Assembly: GCA_015523295.1 (NCBI GenBank)
Contig: WAKQ01000014.1
Coordinates: 1-64,000, forward strand
Length of the DNA stretch: 64,000 bases
Reading direction: 5' to 3'
Origin: Desulfurococcales archaeon
Lineage (GTDB): Archaea; Thermoproteota; Thermoprotei_A; Sulfolobales; NBVN01
Part shown: one piece after another, positions 1-6,991 of the stretch
Layout of the letters: the number at the start of each line of letters is the position of its first letter
Position numbering within the stretch: position 1 is the first letter of the stretch
The notes under the pieces: model-generated
What the model saw: the letters and a program-made list of their open reading frames with translations, nothing else
What the model was told of the DNA's origin: nothing
Databases searched by the model: none
Program-made: the position numbers and the translations under genes

Positions 1-225
1 GTACTTCCTCAATTCAGGAGGAGGGGGATTGCAACTAAGTTAATGGAGGAAGCATTAAAGAGGTTGAAAGAGATCTACGGGGTTAAGGAGGTTTACTTAG
101 AGGTTCGGGTGAGCAACCTTCCAGCCATCAAATTATATGAAAAGCTGGGTTTCGTCAAAGTAAGGAGGATTAAATATTATTACCTTGATGGCGAGGATGC
201 ATGGCTTATGGCTAAGGAAGTTTAA
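1..225 (+). CDS. GNAT-family N-acetyltransferase, 3' part only
   Basis: The gene enters from the left edge of the window. Frame 1 is open from base 1, so the visible 74 residues are the C-terminal half. They carry the acetyl-CoA pyrophosphate-binding motif (RRRGIATKL, residues 7-15 of the visible part) and the later NxxAIxLYEKLGF segment typical of RimI/Ard1-like acetyltransferases. Those enzymes acetylate N-terminal alpha-amino groups or small amines; the substrate cannot be read from this fragment. An internal ATG at base 43 is not the start because the motif lies partly before it. The stop codon overlaps the convergent downstream gene by 14 bases. Confidence 0.85.
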   Translation, partial: VLPQFRRRGIATKLMEEALKRLKEIYGVKEVYLEVRVSNLPAIKLYEKLGFVKVRRIKYYYLDGEDAWLMAKEV

Positions 226-808
226 GAAGATCCTTAACCTGAAAATGCTCGTGAAGATCTACTAATGCGGCATTAGTTGAATCATCTAATGTCAAGACGT
301 TCACTCTATACATTCTGCAAAACTGTTTTTTCTCACCTGCAGATATTAGATAGTCGGGTCTAACTTCAGCTAGGAAGTGAAGGAGTTCTACCAACCCCCT
401 CTTTTTCCCCAGAAGGGCAACATGATCTCCGCAACCATACGGGGGGAAGTAGCTGAGTATCAAGTTCCTGATATTGCCCTCACGATCGTAGATCTGCTTT
501 CTCAGTCGTTCCATGTCGTGATGAGGGTTTATCCCACCGATTCCTGAAATAACTAGCCCATCTTGCTTAATCATCTTCCCGTCGAGAAGCAATCCCCTTT
601 TACGGCCTTCTTTAGTAATTGCAATATCATCTTTATAGCTGGTAATGAAAAGGAAGTTCCCTAACTCGTCAACTAATGTCTGCGGGTGTAGGCCCGGCCA
701 TCCTAAGAAGTATATTGAGTCTGCTTGCATGTTCTCAGCAACTCTCTTCATTATCCTTGCATCGCTTTTCCTTGTAAACCTTATGTGGCTAATAATGAGT
801 ACCTGCAT
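212..808 (-). CDS. Metallophosphoesterase-like protein with eroded metal site
   Basis: A 198-residue protein with the layout of small calcineurin-like phosphoesterases of the Icc type. The metal-binding motifs are all altered. The usual SDIH near the N-terminus is SHIR (residues 7-10), the THxPPYG motif has become SYFPPYG (about residues 119-125), and the terminal GHxHE region reads SAGEKK. The fold therefore looks kept while the di-metal centre is lost, suggesting a binding or structural role. It is last in a leftward group with the CitG-like gene, overlapping that gene's end by 20 bases. The family assignment is inference from the motif order; an unrelated fold cannot be excluded. Confidence 0.6.
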   Translation of the reverse strand: MQVLIISHIRFTRKSDARIMKRVAENMQADSIYFLGWPGLHPQTLVDELGNFLFITSYKDDIAITKEGRKRGLLLDGKMIKQDGLVISGIGGINPHHDMERLRKQIYDREGNIRNLILSYFPPYGCGDHVALLGKKRGLVELLHFLAEVRPDYLISAGEKKQFCRMYRVNVLTLDDSTNAALVDLHEHFQVKDLLKLP

Positions 809-1610
809 GTGATGAAACCTCTAGGAGGCCAATTGCACATGAGATTATGTCCGATGTAGTCCCAGGGTTCACACCTTTAAACCTAAGATAGGTGTCAATT
901 CCTTCAATATCTGTATCTGTTCTTAGCTCACTCAGGTGATGTGCTATGACTTTCAATGCTTCAGCTGTTGGGTATCCCCATGTCTTTAGAACTAGGGTGT
1001 CGGTGTATTTGCTCAACAGCATCTTCTGCACTTCTGGTATTACGGCTAAAACGCTGGTCCTCGATCCAAGGTACAGCTTAGTTAAAACTTTATAGGCTTC
1101 TATAGTTCTTTTAAAGCCTCCTACTACCTCGTCGGCGATCTCATCGTCATAGGCTGAGATTTTCAGGATTTCGTATAGGGAGAAATCAGCACATCTACTC
1201 AGATCTTTCACGTCCGGGATACGACCTTTGTAGGTCCCTAAATGGGTTTCTGAAGCGTTTATCGCTTTGTAAAGATTGCAGGCTTTTTCGTTTTCCAGCT
1301 CTTTAATGAGCTTGCCATGAGTTAAGAGAAGTGCTTCATCAACTTTTGTTAAATTGAGTTTCATATTAAGTGCGTTCCCGAGAGAATACGTGATGGCGGT
1401 TGAAAGAATAGCATAGCCTAAAGCCACGTTTGTACCTATAAACTCATTCTTGATTGAATATTCCGTGATTTTATATACTGTACTTCCTAAATGTATTCGT
1501 TCCTGGTTAAACCCCCTCGTTGCAGCGGCTGCCAATTCCTTTATAAGTATAGGCGTAACCTCAATAAATTTACTGAGGTTAAGGTCCTTTATGCTCTTTA
1601 GATTACTCAC
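789..1610 (-). CDS. CitG/MdcB-like protein (triphosphoribosyl-dephospho-CoA synthase family)
   Basis: A 273-residue, mostly helical protein. The C-terminal signature NPGTTSDI (about residues 248-255) matches the NPGTxADL signature of CitG/MdcB, as do the conserved alanine-rich N-terminal helices. Bacterial members make the triphosphoribosyl-dephospho-CoA prosthetic group of citrate or malonate lyase. Archaeal homologues occur without those lyases and their substrate is unknown, so only the family is asserted. Translation starts at a GTG (1610). The gene is followed by the degenerate phosphoesterase with overlapping ends, implying co-transcription. Confidence 0.75.
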   Translation of the reverse strand: MSNLKSIKDLNLSKFIEVTPILIKELAAAATRGFNQERIHLGSTVYKITEYSIKNEFIGTNVALGYAILSTAITYSLGNALNMKLNLTKVDEALLLTHGKLIKELENEKACNLYKAINASETHLGTYKGRIPDVKDLSRCADFSLYEILKISAYDDEIADEVVGGFKRTIEAYKVLTKLYLGSRTSVLAVIPEVQKMLLSKYTDTLVLKTWGYPTAEALKVIAHHLSELRTDTDIEGIDTYLRFKGVNPGTTSDIISCAIGLLEVSSHAGTHY

Positions 1611-1694
1611 TGAACTTAGCTTACCTGGTACAAGAGCTTCAATCAGGAGGGATATACCGAAAAAATATTCCTATATCTTGAGGGGATTCCAATA

Positions 1695-2414
1695 TTACCC
1701 CCCTGGTAGATGTTTAATCACGTATATCTTATCTACTTCGTTCTTCAATGGGTCCCTCCATCTATCTCCTACAGCGATTAAGGAAAAGAGGCCTATAGGT
1801 GTAGCACCCGACATCCTCACTAGTTTTAGCAGTGCTATTGAGGTTCTCCCCGTATGCAGCAGGTCATCAACGAGTAAAACTCTATCGTTGATGTTCAGAG
1901 ATGATGCAGGCATATAGAGGTTGACCATTGCAGGCGGGTCTCTCGCTAAATAGCTTGTCTGGAAGTAGTTCTTTATCCCGAATTCAGGCCTTCTTTTAGC
2001 TATGGCTAGCTTGCTGTCGAGGATGTCTCCAACACTCACTGCTATTGGTATGCCGTCAACTTCAACAGTAGCTACAGCCGTAATGTCGTAGTGGTGGAAT
2101 TCTCTGTAGGCGATATAAGCAAATATTTTTAGAAGGGGTAAGTTATAGCTGATTCTTGAAACGTTATAGATTCCTTCACCGACCTCTATGATGTTATTCT
2201 CGAAGAGCTTGTCGATGACGGCAGGAACTGTCAGCTTGTCTACTAGTTCTTGGGCCCTTTCAGCTGTGGGCATTATCTTCATGTTTATGTATCTCCATAA
2301 AGCCGGTGCCGGAAGTCCCGTGATCTCCTCTAGCTCTCTGTACTTGAATACCTTCTTGAAGGCCCTCAGGAGCTCGATGGCGAAAATTCTCACATCCTTT
2401 AACACGTCTAACAC
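1695..2414 (-). CDS. HTH-phosphoribosyltransferase regulator, GfcR/PyrE-like
   Basis: A 239-residue two-domain protein. Residues about 20-65 resemble a helix-turn-helix (ELEEITGLPAPALWRYI), and residues about 85-235 form a type I phosphoribosyltransferase domain with the PRPP loop VLLVDDLLHTGRT near residue 180. Archaeal proteins of this build include GfcR, a transcription factor whose PRTase domain senses a phosphorylated sugar or PRPP; others are annotated as orotate PRTase-like. The start is a GTG at 2414, with an A/T-rich box just upstream on the same strand. A ligand-sensing repressor/activator is the likelier role than an orotate enzyme because of the N-terminal DNA-binding domain. Confidence 0.8.
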   Translation of the reverse strand: MLDVLKDVRIFAIELLRAFKKVFKYRELEEITGLPAPALWRYINMKIMPTAERAQELVDKLTVPAVIDKLFENNIIEVGEGIYNVSRISYNLPLLKIFAYIAYREFHHYDITAVATVEVDGIPIAVSVGDILDSKLAIAKRRPEFGIKNYFQTSYLARDPPAMVNLYMPASSLNINDRVLLVDDLLHTGRTSIALLKLVRMSGATPIGLFSLIAVGDRWRDPLKNEVDKIYVIKHLPGG

Positions 2415-2440
2415 CTTTCAATGTTCATGTTAAAATGTCC

Positions 2441-2456
2441 TTTATAAATTTATAAC
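2441..2456 (-). promoter_or_regulatory. TATA-like box for the GfcR-like gene
   Basis: On the minus strand this reads as an uninterrupted A/T box (tataaatttataaa core). Its centre lies about 34 bases before the GTG at 2414, leaving a 5' leader of only a few bases if initiation falls about 25 bases downstream. Confidence 0.45.
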
Positions 2457-2479
2457 ATTCAAATTAAAAATGCTATGAA

Positions 2480-2779
2480 CTATTCAGATGTCTTACTACC
2501 AATTGCTACTTTATCTAGGAAATCCGGATCGCTTACGTCGTAAGCCATTGAACTTGTAATCTTCTGGATTATTGTAGTCAAGTCTTCATCTAAGTCTATT
2601 ATCTCACCCAATGCTATTATCTTGGGTCTTCCCTCACTTCCAGTCATGACCACTATGTCGGCTTTAACGCCTGCTTCCTCTTTAAGGAAGGATCTGATCA
2701 TCCACACCTTTCTAAGTGTTTCGGGTTTCGTGTTGGGCGGTATTGACGCCACTATCGTTAGCTGCTTCACGGTTTTCAC
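2480..2779 (-). CDS. Conserved-looking hypothetical protein, 99 aa
   Basis: A 99-residue soluble protein with a balanced composition. An N-terminal strand (TIVASIPPNT) is followed by a helix rich in charged residues and a second strand-helix unit ending in GEIIDLDEDL. I do not recognise the family. It lies between the GfcR-like regulator (same strand, 65 bases downstream) and a divergently transcribed winged-helix protein, with 145 bases of promoter-bearing spacer between the divergent starts. No signal peptide, cysteines or membrane segment are visible. Confidence 0.6.
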   Translation of the reverse strand: MKTVKQLTIVASIPPNTKPETLRKVWMIRSFLKEEAGVKADIVVMTGSEGRPKIIALGEIIDLDEDLTTIIQKITSSMAYDVSDPDFLDKVAIGSKTSE

Positions 2780-2924
2780 CCTGCTGATATCCTTGCATCA
2801 TACACTCTTTAAAAGGTGGAAACTACTTAGGGTTCAATGTGTCGGCTGAGCGTCTACCCGGTTTTAGAGTGAATAATAGGTTTAAGTAAGTCTGTGACAT
2901 ATATATTAACGGGGTGAATGAGGG

Positions 2925-3368
2925 ATGGTCTCAAAAGTAAATAAGTCAAGGGAGGAAGATCTTAAAGTTGTTTATGAGGATGAAGATGTGGTAGTGCTTA
3001 GAGCTCCAGACGATGCCGAGCTGGAGAGATTGGTAGTCTCGATAATAAGACGGAAGGGAAGACCAGTAACATGGGCTGAGCTTAGGAAGGAGTTGAGCGG
3101 TTTAGCTGGTGAGGACAGGCTTAGGAAGGTGTTGGTTAAGCTTATTGAGAGAGATGAGATTGTGGAGATGATAGATGGCACGTTCGGGCTGAAGGGCATG
3201 GATCAGAGCTATGTGCCTAGAAGGATTAAGAAAAGGGTCAGGCCCCTCGTTCCCAGGAAGTTCAGAATTAGGTGGGGGCATCTAGTGGAATCTGTGGGCA
3301 GTATATCCGCAGCAATACAGTATTTGAGGGACTCCAAGCTTAGGGAAAGGAAGAAGAGGATTAACTAA
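2925..3368 (+). CDS. Winged-helix protein with basic tail, unknown target
   Basis: A 147-residue protein. Residues about 32-92 look like a winged helix: the segment LVVSIIRRKGRPVTWAELRK is followed by a second helix, then the wing strands EIVEMIDGTFGLK. Residues 95-147 are strongly basic (RRIKKRVRPLVPRKF and RERKKRIN at the end), consistent with nucleic-acid binding. The ATG at 2925 follows a GGGTGAATGAGGG stretch that can pair with 16S rRNA. A TATA-like stretch (catatatatta) lies 15-25 bases upstream. It may be co-transcribed with the 51-residue frame that begins 24 bases after its stop. The family is not recognised beyond the fold guess. Confidence 0.7.
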   Translation: MVSKVNKSREEDLKVVYEDEDVVVLRAPDDAELERLVVSIIRRKGRPVTWAELRKELSGLAGEDRLRKVLVKLIERDEIVEMIDGTFGLKGMDQSYVPRRIKKRVRPLVPRKFRIRWGHLVESVGSISAAIQYLRDSKLRERKKRIN

Positions 3369-3392
3369 GATCGGAATTATTGAGGTGGTTTT

Positions 3393-3548
3393 TTGGCCTG
3401 TGAAGCAGCTGAGATCAAGCTGGTTGGGAAGTCCGTTTTTGTGAGATTAGCCTCTGGCGCTACCGCCTTCATACCCAAGGAAAGATTTTGTGAGGCTGCT
3501 AAGAGGTTTAACATATGCGCTGATGGCTTGAAAGGGGTCAAGTGTTAA
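3393..3548 (+). CDS. Small cysteine-containing protein, 51 aa
   Basis: A short open frame beginning at TTG 3393, with a GAGGTGG ribosome binding site at 3382-3388, 4 bases before it. It encodes 51 residues with four cysteines (residues 3, 32, 41 and 51) around a compact strand-rich centre (IKLVGKSVFVRLASGATAF). The frame ends three bases before the stop codon of the convergent endonuclease IV-like gene, as expected for a real gene. It sits directly behind the winged-helix gene in the same direction. No family is recognised. Confidence 0.5.
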   Translation: MACEAAEIKLVGKSVFVRLASGATAFIPKERFCEAAKRFNICADGLKGVKC

Positions 3549-3551
3549 TAG

Positions 3552-4418
3552 TTAATTCTTTTTAGCTTCGCTCTCCGTGAGCTTTTGCATCTCATCCTTA
3601 AGGAGTAGAGCGTCTTTCTCAAGTATTGGGGACTCACAGATCATGACTCCCGAGACATTGTAGTCTTTTAGGGCTTTCAGTACCTCCCTCCACCTGAAGT
3701 CGGATTCTTCAAGAGGTAAATGCCTCCTCTCCCCTTTTGGACCATACTCCATCCCTGAGATGTGAATGTGCATTGCCTTTAAGGCTTCAGTACCCAGCTT
3801 ATCTTCTATAGCTTCAAGGGCTGCAGCGAATTCGTCATATGAGTTGAACTTGCCCAGAGACCTCGCATATAGGTGTGCGAAGTCAACGGTTATGGATGCA
3901 CCCTCAAGCCCGTCGACCACTTCAAGAAGTTCTTCAAGGGAGCCAAACTCTGCAAGGCCTCCCATAGTTTCAGGCCTTACCCATATATCCACTCCCTCAT
4001 TCTGCAGCGTCTTTAGGATTACCTTCAGTGCATCGCGAACTCTTGCCACCCCCTCCCGAGAGCTCAGCTTGCCGTAATAACCTGGGTGGAAAACGACTGA
4101 CCAAGCTCCAGCCATGTAACCGACCCTGGCGGATGAGAGAATTCTCTCTATAGATGCCTTTACCTTGCTTTCATCGGGTGATAGGAGGTTTATGTAGTAG
4201 GGGGCATGGACGGTGAGCTTCACCCCCTCCTCTATAGCGGCTTCCCTGGTCTTAGCGGCTAGTTCCTTGCTCATCTTAACTCCCCTCACGAACTCTATTT
4301 CCATGGCGTCTAAGCCCAGTTCGGCCACAGTTCTCACCCCTTCAGGGGTCGACCTTTTCTTAGCAGTTAGAGGAATGCCTGCAGGACCTATGTATAGCTT
4401 TTCAAGACCTCCTGGCAT
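3552..4418 (-). CDS. Endonuclease IV / xylose isomerase-like TIM-barrel protein
   Basis: A 288-residue AP-endonuclease-2 family TIM barrel. Residues matching the three-metal site of endonuclease IV can be picked out in order: His in VHAPYYINL, His in FHPGYYG, Glu in RPETMGG, Asp and His in VDFAHLYAR, His in MHIHISG and Glu in ICESP. Endonuclease IV cuts the backbone 5' of abasic sites; relatives in the family are sugar isomerases or unknown. The conserved HAPYYINL and the Asp-x-x-His pair favour an Endo IV-type enzyme of DNA base-excision repair. It is transcribed alone, leftward, with a 169-base divergent spacer upstream. Confidence 0.8.
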   Translation of the reverse strand: MPGGLEKLYIGPAGIPLTAKKRSTPEGVRTVAELGLDAMEIEFVRGVKMSKELAAKTREAAIEEGVKLTVHAPYYINLLSPDESKVKASIERILSSARVGYMAGAWSVVFHPGYYGKLSSREGVARVRDALKVILKTLQNEGVDIWVRPETMGGLAEFGSLEELLEVVDGLEGASITVDFAHLYARSLGKFNSYDEFAAALEAIEDKLGTEALKAMHIHISGMEYGPKGERRHLPLEESDFRWREVLKALKDYNVSGVMICESPILEKDALLLKDEMQKLTESEAKKN

Positions 4419-4587
4419 TTCTAGCCCTAATCTACCTGATCGATGCTTCCAGTATTAACTCTTGTTTTAGCTGAAACACACTATGTAATTCTATTTTTGA
4501 TAAATATGTCGCTGATAATGGATCCAGGGCTGTTTTATAGGATTATTATAATAGTGCTGATGTAGTGTTATAATATGGGGTAGTGTA

Positions 4588-4914
4588 GTGAATACTAAAG
4601 TTGACGAGCCTAAGAGCGTTAAGGAGTTCGTTAATCACCTCATATCCAGCGGTGTCTCTCCCAAATATGCAGTGTGGTTAGGTAACAGGCTCGCTAAGTA
4701 TTTGTGGGATATATGGGGTGATGAGCTAAGGGCATCAGGTATTAGGTGGCAGGATTTCCTGCGTTTCTTATCCGATTACGAGGAGGTTGTTATTTCCTGG
4801 GTCGAGGGTAGGGTTGATTGGGGTTCTCTTGTTGATGCCTTAGTAAAAGGGCTTTCCGAAAAGGCTGTTGTTAGGCGTTCTACGGGGCTGGACAGGTGGT
4901 TCAGGGGTGTTTAG
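4588..4914 (+). CDS. Hypothetical helical protein, 108 aa
   Basis: A 108-residue, mainly helical protein with many tryptophans (WLGNRLAKYLWDIWGDEL in the middle). It has no membrane span and no recognisable motif. It starts at GTG 4588, only 14 bases after a TATA-like ttataatatgg stretch; a second, earlier A/T box at about 4540-4555 (ttttataggattattataata) fits initiation better. The gene stops 46 bases before the SDH-type protease gene in the same direction. Confidence 0.55.
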   Translation: MNTKVDEPKSVKEFVNHLISSGVSPKYAVWLGNRLAKYLWDIWGDELRASGIRWQDFLRFLSDYEEVVISWVEGRVDWGSLVDALVKGLSEKAVVRRSTGLDRWFRGV

Positions 4915-4960
4915 GCGAGGCTTATGTTTTTAATGGGCGGTACTTAACTTAATAAGTAAG

Positions 4961-5854
4961 GTGGTGTTAGTGGATGGATATTACCCTTCCTTCAGCGATT
5001 GGCTCTGGTTCTTCTTCCTGCTATGGATATTCCTAACATTCCTAACTCCTCAGCTCAAGCATCAGGCGTTAAGGAACGCACGGGCTTCACTCATTAAAAA
5101 GTTGGAGATGAAGCTCGGCGCGAGAGTCATCACGATGATACACAGGCAGGAGAGGATCAGCCTCTTTGGCATCCCCATCTACAAGTTCATAGATATTGAG
5201 GACTCGGAGGAGGTCCTAAGAGCCATCAGGATGACACCTCCAGACCAGCCTATAGCGATGATCCTCCACACTCCTGGCGGCCTCCTCCTGGCGGCCTCCC
5301 AGATAGCTCTCGCTCTCAAGAGACACCCTGCCAAGAAAATTGTGATAGTTCCTCATTATGCGATGAGCGGTGGTACACTCATATCCCTAGCGGCTGATGA
5401 GATATGGATGGACCCTGACGCAGTTCTCGGTCCGGTAGACCCTCAACTCACTTGGCAGGGCGGCCAATATCCAGCGCCATCCATTGTAAAAGCCGTGAAA
5501 GAAAAAGGCGTCGACAAAGTCAACGACCAAACACTCATAATGGCAGACATAGCCGAGAAAGCCCTACAGCAGACAAAGAACCTAGTCACTAAACTACTTC
5601 AAGACAAGCTTACAGAAGAACAGATAAACAAGGCAATCCAGAAGCTTGTCATGGGAACCTACACACACGACTGGCCCATAACCCCCGAAGACTTACAAGA
5701 AATAGGCCTCAAAGTAAAAACACAGCTACCACCTGAAATATACCAACTCATGGACCTCTACCCGCAAGAAACACCCACAAGGCCTTCAGTAGAATACATA
5801 CCTGGACCAATACCAACACCAACAAAACACACAAAACAAAACCAAAAACAATAA
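4961..5854 (+). CDS. Membrane-anchored SDH/ClpP-class serine protease
   Basis: A 297-residue protein with one N-terminal membrane segment (about residues 12-32, WLWFFFLLWIFLTFL) followed by a ClpP/crotonase-fold domain of the SDH proteinase family (PF01972 type). Visible hallmarks are the oxyanion-type HTPGGLLLAASQIA and the nucleophile loop HYAMSGGTLISLA, whose Ser is the expected catalytic residue. The product probably cleaves membrane or surface proteins, like SppA relatives. The last 25 residues are a low-complexity tail of Pro, Thr, Lys and Gln. The 3' third of the gene is strikingly poor in G and rich in A and C compared with neighbouring genes. Confidence 0.8.
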   Translation: MVLVDGYYPSFSDWLWFFFLLWIFLTFLTPQLKHQALRNARASLIKKLEMKLGARVITMIHRQERISLFGIPIYKFIDIEDSEEVLRAIRMTPPDQPIAMILHTPGGLLLAASQIALALKRHPAKKIVIVPHYAMSGGTLISLAADEIWMDPDAVLGPVDPQLTWQGGQYPAPSIVKAVKEKGVDKVNDQTLIMADIAEKALQQTKNLVTKLLQDKLTEEQINKAIQKLVMGTYTHDWPITPEDLQEIGLKVKTQLPPEIYQLMDLYPQETPTRPSVEYIPGPIPTPTKHTKQNQKQ

Positions 5855-5880
5855 AACATATTAAAGACCGAAGTTTATAC
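5855..5880 (+). promoter_or_regulatory. Probable promoter of the initiator tRNA 3' half
   Basis: An A/T box (aaacatattaaag, 5855-5865, centre near 5860) lies about 26 bases before the first base of the leader helix at 5886, the normal archaeal spacing. A second box (tttatac, 5874-5880) is too close to that point to serve it. Confidence 0.4.
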
Positions 5881-5885
5881 TACTT

Positions 5886-5908
5886 GGGACGGCGGGTAAC
5901 TCCGCGAA
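5886..5908 (+). other. Leader of the split tRNA 3' half (trans-splicing arm)
   Basis: These 23 bases precede the 3' exon. Bases 5886-5896 (gggacggcggg) and 5897-5902 pair with the trailer of the 5' half (6973-6990, minus strand). That gives 17 pairs, including one G:U and one bulged G. Bases 5903-5906 (CGCG) pair with the CGCG at tRNA positions 25-28 of the other half, and A5907 A5908 form the 3-nt bulge together with the first exon base. This is the arm that would bring the two transcripts together for splicing. Confidence 0.8.
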
Positions 5909-5954
5909 GCTCATAACCCCGAGGTCGGTGGTTCAAATCCACCCCCCGCTACCA
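5909..5954 (+). tRNA. Initiator tRNA-Met(CAU), 3' half (positions 31-76), split gene
   Basis: The segment contains G31, the anticodon loop CUCAUAA, anticodon-stem strand CCCCG (39-43), variable loop AGGUC, a perfect T-arm (GGUGG / UUCAAAU / CCACC), the 3' acceptor strand CCCCGCU, discriminator A and an encoded CCA (5952-5954). No matching 5' strand or D-arm exists immediately upstream. The required partner (acceptor AGCGGGG, D-arm, and CGGG for positions 27-30) is found on the opposite strand at 7022-6992. The A1:U72 pair formed with that half and the three consecutive G:C pairs at 29-31:39-41 are hallmarks of archaeal initiator tRNA. A T-run-containing stretch after 5975 could end transcription. 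Confidence 0.9.
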
Positions 5955-6059
5955 GAACGAGTATGCCCCCCACCACCCTTTAAATTATTATTCCTTAATT
6001 GAGGGAGTTATGTCGGGAGTTGGGGATATTAATTTTATAGTGTAGCTACATAAATTTCG

Positions 6060-6747
6060 TTGAGTGGAGTAAATTGTAGTAATATAAGGAAGCATAGTGT
6101 AGAATCAAGGGCTTTCACAGTCTGCTCCCCTTTATCAAGGGTGAAATCAATATTCCTAACTGAACTCTATCGGAGATTATCTAGTGAATCAGGCTTACAA
6201 TTTAACCTGAGGATGTTTAGGAGAAGCATAGAGATAAAGAAAGTTAAGTCTAAAAATTTCTGGTATAGGCTAGGGCTTTCATTAAGTGATGGATCACCGC
6301 TTGGTACGCATTCAATAATCGGTCTCGACACCATGCGCTATGGATGCTGTAGTGTCGGCATTCAATACATTGCATATATACTTAGGGAAACTCATGCTGT
6401 CGAAAACAACGATAAAGGTGATTCCTGCCGTCAATCTTTATGTCATTGATAAGGAAGTAGCCTCTTCTGTAATTGAACTAAAGAAAAGGAAGGATCCTCA
6501 ATATTTCAATGAAGTTGTTCGGGCTCTTGAAACAGATTCCAGCAGGCTAGCTTATTTTATAGCTGGATTAATGGTTGTGGACGGATCAATAACAAAATTA
6601 TGATATACGAATTTCGTTGGGTCATAATGATATAGTGCTTCCTTTGATACCGAAACATCCAAGAATAGGGTTATAAGTACCCAAGTACTCGTTAGACTAG
6701 CTTACCACATTAAGAATTACAGGAAATGGGTACAATTGCTTACGTGA
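6060..6747 (+). pseudogene. Remnant of a LAGLIDADG homing endonuclease gene
   Basis: Two LAGLIDADG-like motifs occur in different frames of the same strand. FWYRLGLSLSDGS is encoded at 6261-6296 and LAYFIAGLMVVDGSI at 6547-6591, a spacing of about 95 codons as between the two motifs of a single-chain enzyme. At least one frameshift (between about 6340 and 6449) and a stop at 6601-6603 separate the pieces. Later frames still show helix-like remnants (KHPRIGL, then RLAYHIKNYRKWVQLL ending at 6747). It lies between the two halves of the split tRNA, a suggestive position because such endonucleases often live in archaeal introns. An intact protein made by frameshifting is possible but less likely. 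Confidence 0.5.
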
Positions 6748-6792
6748 CTTCATTTTAGAGAGCATCGAAAATATCTATACACTATAATCTCG

Positions 6793-6987
6793 GTGCCTAA
6801 TGTGAATGAAGAAATGGTGAGGTGGAAAATGCATACCTTGCTACAACGAGTAAAGAAAGAACTTGGGGCGCCTCTTACTCCTTCTTTAAAAGAAGGCAAA
6901 AGAGAACTAATTATCTATAATCAAAAAGTTGTGTGGATCCTAAAGAAGAGGAGGGAAGAAATTATCAAGGGTGGGACGGCGGGCTAA
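6793..6987 (+). CDS. Doubtful small open frame, 64 aa
   Basis: A 64-codon frame from GTG 6793, with a TATA-like tataca/actataat stretch close upstream. It encodes a basic, helical peptide (KKRREEII near its end) with no recognised family. Its last five codons lie antisense to the trailer of the tRNA 5' half, and GC-rich codons there come from that RNA gene. It may be a further piece of the decayed homing endonuclease or noise. Confidence 0.25.
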   Translation: MPNVNEEMVRWKMHTLLQRVKKELGAPLTPSLKEGKRELIIYNQKVVWILKKRREEIIKGGTAG

Positions 6988-6991
6988 CCCT
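6973..6991 (-). other. Trailer of the split tRNA 5' half (trans-splicing arm)
   Basis: Read leftward, the transcript continues past position G30 with A6991 (third base of the bulge G29-G30-A). Six bases GGGUUA then pair with 5897-5902, G6984 is unpaired, and 11 bases CCCGCCGUCCC pair perfectly with 5886-5896. On the plus strand this produces a direct repeat of gggacggcggg at 5886 and 6973. Confidence 0.8.

Noticed and set aside
1450..1917. Rightward 155-codon frame across the CitG-like and GfcR-like genes
   Set aside because: It is antisense to two well-supported genes and spans their intergenic promoter; no family match is apparent.
5886..5954. Truncated tRNA pseudogene
   Set aside because: Every position of the 3' half is intact, CCA is encoded, and the partner half restores all stems, so decay is not indicated.
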